A stretch of DNA of 5,454 bases from SKW197 sp049970095 (GTDB lineage: Archaea > Thermoplasmatota > Thermoplasmata > Lutacidiplasmatales > SKW197). Every line of letters starts with the position of its first letter. Position 1 is the first letter of the stretch. Positions 1 through 5,454 of the stretch are shown piece after piece. A program made the translations under genes and the position numbers. The notes below the pieces were generated by a model. The model had not been told where the DNA came from, did not search any database, and saw nothing but the letters and a program-made list of their open reading frames with translations. The DNA lies in contig JBMFNP010000072.1 of the NCBI GenBank assembly GCA_049970095.1, forward strand, positions 1 to 5,454, in the 5' to 3' direction.

Positions 1-44
1 TCCCATCCCCTCTAGGTAAACCTATGCTTAAGAGGGGGATGGGA
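1..44. repeat. Imperfect inverted repeat / hairpin at left edge
   Basis: The left arm (1-13, TCCCATCCCCTCT) pairs with the right arm (31-44, AGAGGGGGATGGGA) over 13 base pairs, with one unpaired G in the right arm. The loop of 17 bases holds a small palindrome, AGGTAAACCT, at 14-23. The stem is much richer in GC than its surroundings. No T-run follows on the + strand, so it is not a classic T-tail terminator in that direction. It could be the end of an upstream transcript, a structured RNA cut by the window edge, or a protein-binding palindrome. The pairing is seen directly; the role is unknown. Confidence 0.6.
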
Positions 45-50
45 TTGGGA

Positions 51-58
51 GTATTTAA
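51..58 (+). promoter_or_regulatory. Candidate upstream TATA-like box
   Basis: GTATTTAA lies 21-28 bases before an ATG at 79, which opens an eight-codon frame (MTHSTLK, stop TAA at 100-102). The geometry is the same as for the two better promoters in this window, so a second, upstream start of transcription into the methylthiotransferase gene is possible. Read on the other strand, GTTAAATAC is equally TATA-like and could drive a transcript leaving the window to the left. The assignment is tentative. Confidence 0.28.
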
Positions 59-93
59 CCCTTAAGTTGACAGTCTCCATGACACACTCAACC

Positions 94-102
94 CTTAAAT
101 AA
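94..102 (+). promoter_or_regulatory. TATA-like box of the methylthiotransferase gene
   Basis: CTTAAATAA lies 24-32 bases upstream of the ATG at 126, where an archaeal TATA box sits if transcription starts at or next to the start codon. No Shine-Dalgarno sequence precedes the ATG, which fits a leaderless mRNA. The box overlaps the second copy of a 9-bp direct repeat, AACCCTTAA (57-65 and 90-98), so a factor bound to that repeat could compete with TBP. Confidence 0.55.
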
Positions 103-125
103 CCAAAATCTTCTATGCTCTTTGA

Positions 126-1355
126 ATGAAAGTGTATCTTGAAAGTTATGGATGCACTCTGAACAGTGCAGAAAACGGGGCGCTTGTTTGCGGTCTTATC
201 CACCATGGTTTTCAGAGAGTTGAGAGTCCCGAGTCCGCAGACATTATTATTCTTGGCACATGCACTGTGATTGAGACCACGGAGAGACACATGATTTCAA
301 GAATGCATGCCCTCCAGCAGTACGGAAAGAAACTTATAGTTACTGGCTGCATGGCTTCTGCACAAGTTGAGATCATAAGAGAACATGCACCAGATGCAAT
401 TATACTCCCACCAGAAAGATACAGAGACATTCTGAAAATTCTAAAAATTAGCCAGAAACCTCTTTATTTTGTGCCAGAAGTCAATGATGTAATAGCAGCA
501 ATTCCAATTGCAAATGGATGCACTGGCACCTGCAGTTATTGTATCACAAGAATTGCGAGGGGAAAATTGAGAAGCAGAGAACCTGATGAAATTAGAAGGA
601 GTGTGATGCACTGCGTGGCACAGGGTGCAAGGGAAATCCGGCTCACAGCCCAGGATACTGCTGCATATGGCATGGATATTCACACAAGCTTACCAGAATG
701 CATCAGGAAAGTAACTTCAATTCCTGGGAGTTTCATGGTCCGCGTTGGCATGATGAACCCCAGAACAGCATTCCCAATCCTATCTGAATTGATAAACGCA
801 TTCTCACATAAAAAGGTGTTTAAATTCATTCATCTTCCTGTCCAATCTGGCTCAAATAGAATACTACTGGAAATGAAGCGAGGCTATGATATGCACACAT
901 TCTATGAAATTGTGAGTGCATTCAGAAGGAAATTCAGAAAATGCACACTCTCAACAGATATTATTGTTGGATATCCAACAGAAACAGATGAGGATTTTGA
1001 AGAGAGTGTGAAACTTGTGGCGAACATCAAGCCGGATATTATAAATGTGACCAGGTTCTCTCCAAGAAAAGGCACACCTGCATTCAAGCTCAAGCCCCTT
1101 CCTCAGAGAATTGTAAAAGAACGCTCAAGAATTCTTGTAGAGATGAGATTTCACATCAGCAGAGAGAACCTTGAGAAGAGAATAGGAAAAACTGAAAGAG
1201 TTCTGGTTTGTGAGAAGGGAAAAAAACACACCATGATTGGAAGAACTATGGATTACAAGCCAGTGATTATTGAAGAGCCAGTAAAACTTGGAAATATTCT
1301 AGATGTTGAGATTGTTGGTGCTACTGACATCTTTCTCATTGGAAAATCTCTCTAA
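126..1355 (+). CDS. mtaB: tRNA t6A37 methylthiotransferase, archaeal/CDKAL1-type MtaB
   Basis: Radical-SAM enzyme of the methylthiotransferase family, 409 residues, a normal length. It is predicted to insert a methylthio group at C2 of N6-threonylcarbamoyladenosine 37, giving ms2t6A in tRNAs that read ANN codons (tRNA-Lys(UUU) in the best studied members). The N-terminal UPF0004 domain supplies Cys10 (SYGC), Cys46 (GTCTV) and Cys75 (TGCMA), which should bind the auxiliary Fe-S cluster. The radical-SAM motif CxxxCxxC is Cys132, Cys136 and Cys139. The C-terminal stretch from about residue 348 looks like the tRNA-binding TRAM domain. All six cluster cysteines are present, so it should be active. 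The start is fixed because an in-frame TGA directly abuts the ATG. No ribosome-binding site is visible; a TATA-like box sits about 28 bases upstream. A gap of 70 bases with its own promoter separates it from lysS. Assignment to the archaeal/eukaryotic branch rather than bacterial MiaB or RimO rests on overall similarity from memory. Confidence 0.93.
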   Translation: MKVYLESYGCTLNSAENGALVCGLIHHGFQRVESPESADIIILGTCTVIETTERHMISRMHALQQYGKKLIVTGCMASAQVEIIREHAPDAIILPPERYRDILKILKISQKPLYFVPEVNDVIAAIPIANGCTGTCSYCITRIARGKLRSREPDEIRRSVMHCVAQGAREIRLTAQDTAAYGMDIHTSLPECIRKVTSIPGSFMVRVGMMNPRTAFPILSELINAFSHKKVFKFIHLPVQSGSNRILLEMKRGYDMHTFYEIVSAFRRKFRKCTLSTDIIVGYPTETDEDFEESVKLVANIKPDIINVTRFSPRKGTPAFKLKPLPQRIVKERSRILVEMRFHISRENLEKRIGKTERVLVCEKGKKHTMIGRTMDYKPVIIEEPVKLGNILDVEIVGATDIFLIGKSL

Positions 1356-1372
1356 GTTCACCAGTTCTTTGC

Positions 1373-1384
1373 AGGTTCCAACCT
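1373..1384. repeat. Short palindrome upstream of lysS
   Basis: AGGTTCCAACCT is an inverted repeat with 5-base arms around CC, lying 13 bases before the lysS TATA-like box. It may be an operator-like site or chance. It resembles a tRNA T-loop, but the flanking bases cannot form the 5-bp stem, so it is not a tRNA remnant. Confidence 0.3.
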
Positions 1385-1396
1385 TTGTCTGTAATC

Positions 1397-1405
1397 TTTT
1401 AATAT
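1397..1405 (+). promoter_or_regulatory. TATA-like box of lysS
   Basis: TTTTAATAT lies 21-29 bases upstream of the ATG at 1426. There is no Shine-Dalgarno sequence in the bases before that ATG. The spacing predicts transcription starting at or within a few bases of the start codon, that is a leaderless mRNA, and suggests lysS is transcribed independently of the gene before it. Confidence 0.55.
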
Positions 1406-1425
1406 CTGAAATATATCCACATGAC

Positions 1426-2943
1426 ATGGCACAAGAAATGGAATTAGAAGAACTGAAAAAATTTTACCCTGATCTGAATCCTCTAATACTGGCACGCCTA
1501 GAAAAAATGATTACATTGAGAACTCAGGGAATCAATCTCTATCCATACAGATTTGAGAGAAATACCTGTATTAGGGAAATTCATGAAAAATTTGTAAACC
1601 AGGGGCATGAGCCAAGTGCAGAAGTTGTCCAGATTGCAGGGCGATTGATGCTTATGAGAGAGCATGGAAAGGCGTCATTTGCACACATGCGGGATGAAAC
1701 AGGTACTATTCAGATATATGCGAAACTGGATAACCTTGGTGAGGAAAAATACAGTTTATGGAAAAAGCTGGATGTGGGAGATATAATAGGTGTGCGTGGA
1801 AAAGTATTCCGCACAAAACGAGGAGAACTCACAGTAAGTATTGACAATTTTGAAATTCTTTGCAAATCAATCAGACCCTTGCCTGAAAAATATCATGGAA
1901 TAAAGGATACAGATCTGAGATACAGAAAAAGATACCTTGATTTAATCATGAACCCAGATACGCAAAAAATTTTCACATTGCGAAGCAAAATTGTAGCTGA
2001 AATAAGAAGATTTCTGGAATCCCAGGGATTTCTAGAAGTTGAGACCCCTGTGCTTCAATCTGTTGCCTCTGGCGCTGCTGCAAGGCCATTCATAACCCAT
2101 CATAATTATCTTAATCAGGATTTCTATCTCAGAATTGCTCATGAACTTCATCTCAAACGGCTTATCGTTGGAGGTTTTGAGCGAGTTTATGAAATTGGAA
2201 AGGCATTCAGAAATGAAGATGTAGATGCACACCATAACCCTGAATATACACTGCTTGAATTATACTGGGCATATGTTGATTACACAGATATTATGAAATT
2301 AACTGAGGCACTGGTGTATAGTGTCGCAAAAAAAGTGCTTGGAAAAGAAATCATAGAATATCAGGGGAAAACCATTGATTTAAGACCTCCATGGAAGCGC
2401 ATGAGTTTTCTGGATGCTCTGAAAAATGAGGGGGTTGAGATAGACATTGAAAAAATTACCCATGAGGAGGCGTACCGCATCGGTGAAAAATTGGGTGCGG
2501 AATTAAAGTTAGAATACCCAACTGGTAAAATCTTGATGAAAATTTTTGAGAAGGTTTGCGAGGAAAAACTTATAGGGCCAGTTCACATTTTTGACTATCC
2601 TATTGATGTATGTCCCCTCACAAAACCCCACAGAAGCAAACCAAAAATTGCAGAAAGATTTGAAAGTTATATTGCAGGTATGGAAATCTCAAATGCGTAC
2701 ACTGAGTTGAATGATCCTATCCACCAGCGAAAAATGTTCCTGCAGCAAATTGAAGAAAGAAAACAAGGAGAAACAGAGATATATGCTTATGACGAGGATT
2801 TTTGTGAAGCCCTGGACTATGGCATGCCACCAACTGGAGGTCTTGGCATTGGAATAGATCGGCTTGTGATGATCCTCACAAATGCACCCTCAATAAAAGA
2901 GGTAATTCTGTTTCCAACAGTGAGTGCAAGGGCATCCCCATGA
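1426..2943 (+). CDS. lysS: Lysyl-tRNA synthetase, class II
   Basis: Attaches lysine to tRNA-Lys using ATP, in the cytosol. The 505-residue product has the standard class II LysRS layout: an N-terminal OB-fold anticodon-binding domain (about residues 67-145, with RMLM/RDETGTIQIYA-like strands), the linker RPLPEKYHG, then the catalytic core. Motif 1 is around 202-210 (FLEVETPVL), followed by SGAAARPF and the RIAHELHLKRLIVGGFERV stretch. Motif 2 is at 261-279 (FRNEDVDAHHNPEYT). Motif 3 is at 471-484 (GGLGIGIDRLVMIL). The lysine-pocket signature NAYTELNDP (Asn423, Tyr425, Glu427) separates it from AspRS and AsnRS. The frame is open back to an ATG at 1303, but that lies inside the previous gene. 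I prefer 1426 because it is the normal family start and sits at the right distance from the TATA-like box; the ATG at 1438 is an alternative. The stop overlaps the next gene's ATG. Many Euryarchaea use the unrelated class I LysRS instead, so the class II form is notable. Confidence 0.96.
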   Translation: MAQEMELEELKKFYPDLNPLILARLEKMITLRTQGINLYPYRFERNTCIREIHEKFVNQGHEPSAEVVQIAGRLMLMREHGKASFAHMRDETGTIQIYAKLDNLGEEKYSLWKKLDVGDIIGVRGKVFRTKRGELTVSIDNFEILCKSIRPLPEKYHGIKDTDLRYRKRYLDLIMNPDTQKIFTLRSKIVAEIRRFLESQGFLEVETPVLQSVASGAAARPFITHHNYLNQDFYLRIAHELHLKRLIVGGFERVYEIGKAFRNEDVDAHHNPEYTLLELYWAYVDYTDIMKLTEALVYSVAKKVLGKEIIEYQGKTIDLRPPWKRMSFLDALKNEGVEIDIEKITHEEAYRIGEKLGAELKLEYPTGKILMKIFEKVCEEKLIGPVHIFDYPIDVCPLTKPHRSKPKIAERFESYIAGMEISNAYTELNDPIHQRKMFLQQIEERKQGETEIYAYDEDFCEALDYGMPPTGGLGIGIDRLVMILTNAPSIKEVILFPTVSARASP

Positions 2944-4352
2944 AAATTATTTCTTTCGTGCTGGTATTCGTGTTATTCTCGCCTTCCTTTTTGCATCCAG
3001 GTCTTCAAATTTTTGATGATACCCCACCCAGTTTTTCCAAAGGCAATCTTGTAGCACCTGAGTTTGTCCCATATTCTCAGCCTTTTGAAATTCCACCTGT
3101 GCCTTCTCAAGATTTTTACCCAATTGTCAACTGCAAACTCCAGCCCATCATAATTGGGGAAATATATGCCAGATTTGGGGGCGCTGCCCATGTTTACCTC
3201 CAGAACAACGACCCCATGGACTTCCAAAAACCGAGCAGTGACCTCTTTATTCTTAACATTTCTATCGTGTGGCATAATTCCATAAAAACAACAAAGCCTG
3301 TGCAAAAGTATGTGAATGCTGGGAATAAGAGTGACTTGGGAATTTGGAATTTCAAGGCCCCAGATCAACCTGGAAAATACCTGTACAACTTTGAAATCAC
3401 AGCATTTGCAAGGGATGCACATACCAATCAATGGGCCGGGCCCAGGAATATTTCATTCAAGGAAAGTGAGATAGAAGTTGTTTCCCTTGGAAATTACCAG
3501 AAAAACGAGGTAGTTAAGAACGAAAAAGAAATTTACGGTAAAATAAATTCGCTTTCTAAACCCACAGCACTTGTAAATTCAAAAATTGAGGAACTGAAGA
3601 AAAATTCTACATCCACATACACCACAGCCCTTCTTCTTGAGATTTTTGAATACGCATGCACAATAAATTATTCTCAGGAACCTAGTGGTGTTGATTACTG
3701 GCAGAGTCCAGATGAGACCATTTCCAGGGCATCTGGTGATTGTGAGGACTTTGCGATTCTCATTTCTTCACTCGTGAGTGGTGCAGGTGGCACTGCAAGA
3801 TTTGCATACACCAGTAATCATGCTTTCGCAATAATTTACATAGGAACAAACTTTACAGAAATCCAGAGTGCAGTCAACCTATACTATCATCATAACTTGA
3901 ATATGGTATTTTTTGAAGATGAGTTTGGTTACTGGGTAATTGCAGACCCTGCTGGTGAACCCTATCTTGGAGGATTACCTGTTTCAGGGATCCCTTGCAG
4001 CGAGAAAAACGGCACCTGGTTGTGGTATCTGAATTCTTCATATATAGGAATTATTGACATTACATTACTGGATTACACTTCCTTTTCTCAATACCTGCCA
4101 TATATTTACATTGCGGTAATTCTGACACTCAGTACTCTCAGCCTTGTTGTAATTTATGTGTATTCAAAGCCTGTGTGTGCACAATGCGAGATGCGAATTA
4201 AGAAAGATGTGGTTGCATACTGTCCAGTATGTGGTGCACCCTATCATAATACATGCCTTTCCTCTTTGTATTTCTGCAAAAAATGCAATGCCCATTTGCA
4301 GGAGATCCCTGTTGCAGAGAGAACAGATAACCAAATAGTTGGTAATAACTAA
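2940..4352 (+). CDS. Membrane-anchored transglutaminase-like protein with C-terminal zinc finger
   Basis: A 470-residue protein of unknown specific function. Residues 1-20 look like an export signal (one Lys, then a hydrophobic run). Residues 40-185 look beta-rich and may be a sandwich domain. Residues 225-345 resemble the transglutaminase/protease superfamily: Cys268 in SGDCEDFAILISSL, His294 in SNHAF and Asp336 in IADPAGE form a complete Cys-His-Asp triad. Such domains in prokaryotes are often peptidases or amide-forming enzymes; the substrate here cannot be read. A single membrane span is at 386-408. After it comes a compact zinc-finger pattern: Cys413, Cys416, Cys428, Cys431, His436, Cys439, Cys446, Cys449 (C4HC3, PHD/RING-like spacing). 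Eight N-x-S/T sequons (Asn106, 129, 170, 222, 243, 304, 357, 365) all lie before the span and none after it, which supports enzyme outside, finger inside. The ATG overlaps the lysS stop (ATGA), and no own promoter or strong ribosome-binding site is seen, so translation is probably coupled. Confidence 0.85.
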   Translation: MKIISFVLVFVLFSPSFLHPGLQIFDDTPPSFSKGNLVAPEFVPYSQPFEIPPVPSQDFYPIVNCKLQPIIIGEIYARFGGAAHVYLQNNDPMDFQKPSSDLFILNISIVWHNSIKTTKPVQKYVNAGNKSDLGIWNFKAPDQPGKYLYNFEITAFARDAHTNQWAGPRNISFKESEIEVVSLGNYQKNEVVKNEKEIYGKINSLSKPTALVNSKIEELKKNSTSTYTTALLLEIFEYACTINYSQEPSGVDYWQSPDETISRASGDCEDFAILISSLVSGAGGTARFAYTSNHAFAIIYIGTNFTEIQSAVNLYYHHNLNMVFFEDEFGYWVIADPAGEPYLGGLPVSGIPCSEKNGTWLWYLNSSYIGIIDITLLDYTSFSQYLPYIYIAVILTLSTLSLVVIYVYSKPVCAQCEMRIKKDVVAYCPVCGAPYHNTCLSSLYFCKKCNAHLQEIPVAERTDNQIVGNN

Positions 4353-4358
4353 TTTTTT
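4353..4358 (+). terminator. T-run after the transglutaminase-like gene
   Basis: Six T residues follow the TAA stop directly, and a further pyrimidine-rich stretch (TTCTTCTC) comes a few bases later. Archaeal RNA polymerase can terminate at oligo-T runs without a strong hairpin, so this is a plausible end for the + strand transcript before the convergent gene. No strong stem is visible before it. The rest of the 74-base gap up to 4426 is AT-rich and holds no gene. Confidence 0.45.
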
Positions 4359-4426
4359 GGTTCTTCTCGGTATTTAACGGCAATTATGTTTATATGTAAT
4401 GTATATTTCGTTATAATATTAATAAA

Positions 4427-5454
4427 TTATAGTTTTTCCAAGCTCTCCCTGATTTTTGCAAATTCCATATGCTTGTCCAGAAGACTTTTTTCCCGCTTTT
4501 TGAGTTCTTCCTCACGTTGTGCAAGTGCTTTTTCTCTCTCTTCAAGCTCCTTTTCCTTTTCTTCCAGGGCATCCAGTTTTTCCTTTTCAAGTTCCTCAAT
4601 TTCCTTCTTCTTTCTTGCTAAGTCCTGTTCCCTTTTGCTTAATTCCTTCTCTTTTTCCTCAATCTCTTCCTGACGATTTAATATTTCCATCATACTCCGT
4701 TTGAGTTCTTTCTCTTTTTCTGTAAGTGTCTGTGCTTTTTCCTGGAGCCGCCTTTCCCTCTCATCAATTGCCCGCTCTTTCTTTGCCAGTTCCTTTTCCT
4801 TCGCAGCCAGCTCCTTTTCTTTTGAATTCATATATTCCTGGTTTTCCTTCTCCTTTTGGGATAGTGCCATTTCTTTTTCTGCAATCTCCCTTTCTCTATT
4901 TTCTATTTCCTGGCTCCTGCTTACGAGTGCTTTCTCTGCTTCCTCCACCTTCGCCTTTGTTTCAGCAAGGGAGGTAAGTTTCTCCTTTATCTGGCTCTCA
5001 AGATTTTCAATATTTTTTTCGCGCTCTTCCATTGCTTTTTCGCGTTCCAGCACTTCTTTGGCTTTTTCCAGCACCTTCTTTTTCTCTTTTTCCAGATCTT
5101 CCTTAATTTTATCTACTTCCTTCGCCAGCTTATTTCTCTCCTCGGCAATTGCGTTCTTTTCATCTACCAGCCTCTCCTCCTCCTCCTCAATCTCTTTTGC
5201 CTTTCTGCTGATTTCCTTCTCCCACCCAGTAATCCTTTCTTCCATCGCCCTTAACTCTCTCTCCTTTTCTGCCATCTTTTTCTCCTGATTTATGAGGGCA
5301 TCGTACATTTCCTGGATCTTTGTCCTTTCTTTCTCCAGTTCCCTTCCATGTTCCTCAAGTTCTTTTTCTTTTTGTATAAGCAGTTTTTCTTTTTTGTCAA
5401 TTTCCTCTCCTTTTTTCATATACTTCTGCTCAATTATTTTTAAGTTTTTCTTCT
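4427..5454 (-). CDS. Charged coiled-coil rod protein, N-terminus beyond window
   Basis: No family recognised. From the first visible Met (codon at 5417-5419) the product is 330 residues, almost all Glu, Lys, Arg, Leu, Ile, Gln and Ala. It has no Pro, no Cys, one Trp (residue 66), and Gly only at 4, 25 and 65. Numbering from that Met, a hydrophobic residue recurs every seven positions: 7-105, 109-186 (or from 116), 197-274, and 285-327 without one exception. This is the mark of a long coiled coil, or less likely a single stable alpha-helix. The frame has no stop between 5419 and the window edge, and the heptad pattern continues upstream (Tyr at 0, Leu at -7), so the real start is probably outside and the gene partial. 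No visible upstream codon is ATG, GTG or TTG in frame. No enzymatic domain, membrane span or signal peptide is visible. It could be a structural/scaffold protein or the rod of a larger SMC- or Rad50-like protein, but no ATPase motif is seen. It converges on the transglutaminase-like gene. Confidence 0.82.
   Translation of the reverse strand, partial: KKNLKIIEQKYMKKGEEIDKKEKLLIQKEKELEEHGRELEKERTKIQEMYDALINQEKKMAEKERELRAMEERITGWEKEISRKAKEIEEEEERLVDEKNAIAEERNKLAKEVDKIKEDLEKEKKKVLEKAKEVLEREKAMEEREKNIENLESQIKEKLTSLAETKAKVEEAEKALVSRSQEIENREREIAEKEMALSQKEKENQEYMNSKEKELAAKEKELAKKERAIDERERRLQEKAQTLTEKEKELKRSMMEILNRQEEIEEKEKELSKREQDLARKKKEIEELEKEKLDALEEKEKELEEREKALAQREEELKKREKSLLDKHMEFAKIRESLEKL

Noticed and set aside
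1370..1390. tRNA T-arm-like sequence (GGTTCCAACC)
   Set aside because: The loop resembles the T-loop consensus, but the flanking bases do not form a 5-bp stem, and no acceptor, D or anticodon arms are present.
1303..1425. N-terminal extension of lysS from an ATG at 1303
   Set aside because: It would overlap the end of mtaB, adds 41 residues with no LysRS resemblance, and would place the start upstream of the TATA-like box.
2973..3431. 152-residue minus-strand open frame
   Set aside because: It lies fully inside the transglutaminase-like gene, which has a clear signal peptide and domain structure on the + strand; no promoter or family resemblance supports the opposite strand.
3432..3444. GC-rich hairpin TGGGC-CGG-GCCCA
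   Set aside because: It lies in the middle of the transglutaminase-like coding region, has only a 5-bp stem, and is explained by codons for Trp-Ala-Gly-Pro.
4701..5288. 195-residue + strand open frame rich in Ser and Phe
   Set aside because: It is the complement of Glu/Lys codons of the coiled-coil gene. The Ser/Phe/Leu monotony and lack of any domain mark it as a shadow. The same holds for the frames at 4386-4673, 4519-4704 and 4726-4977.
4427..5454. Tandem DNA repeat or CRISPR-like array suggested by recurring CTTTTTC/TTCCTTTTC blocks
   Set aside because: The repeats are degenerate, spaced by multiples of seven codons, and follow the heptads of the coiled coil; there are no identical repeats separated by unique spacers.

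Overview
The window reads as a piece of an archaeal chromosome, moderately AT-rich and gene-dense. The evidence is indirect but points one way. The first gene is the archaeal/eukaryotic (CDKAL1-like) form of the tRNA t6A37 methylthiotransferase. Two genes have a TATA-like box 20-30 bases upstream of an ATG with no Shine-Dalgarno sequence, as expected for leaderless archaeal transcripts. A membrane-anchored protein carries many N-glycosylation sequons on its outer part and a eukaryote-like zinc finger on its inner part. A Euryarchaeote of the Thermoplasmata/Aciduliprofundum kind is a plausible guess, but I cannot confirm it without a search.

Layout. Positions 1-125 are non-coding: a long imperfect hairpin (1-44) and a promoter region with a 9-bp direct repeat. 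On the + strand follow a tRNA methylthiotransferase gene (126-1355), a class II lysyl-tRNA synthetase gene with its own promoter (lysS, 1426-2943), and a gene for a secreted/anchored transglutaminase-like protein (2940-4352) whose ATG overlaps the lysS stop. A 74-base convergent gap with a T-run separates these from a minus-strand gene (5454 to 4427). That gene encodes an almost pure, highly charged coiled-coil rod and runs off the right edge of the window.

How the genes relate. The first two act on tRNA, and probably on the same molecule: the CDKAL1/MtaB family makes ms2t6A37, with tRNA-Lys(UUU) as the best known substrate, and LysRS charges that tRNA. The transglutaminase-like protein is translationally linked to lysS by overlap but has no obvious shared function. 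Its architecture (export signal, beta-rich region, Cys-His-Asp enzyme domain, one membrane span, cytosolic C4HC3 zinc finger) is the most unusual protein design here. In the coiled-coil protein, every one of 48 predicted core positions is hydrophobic at 7-residue spacing. The register is interrupted by three 11-residue steps, and two of the intervals between restarts are exactly 88 residues. I see no CRISPR array, tRNA, rRNA or insertion sequence.
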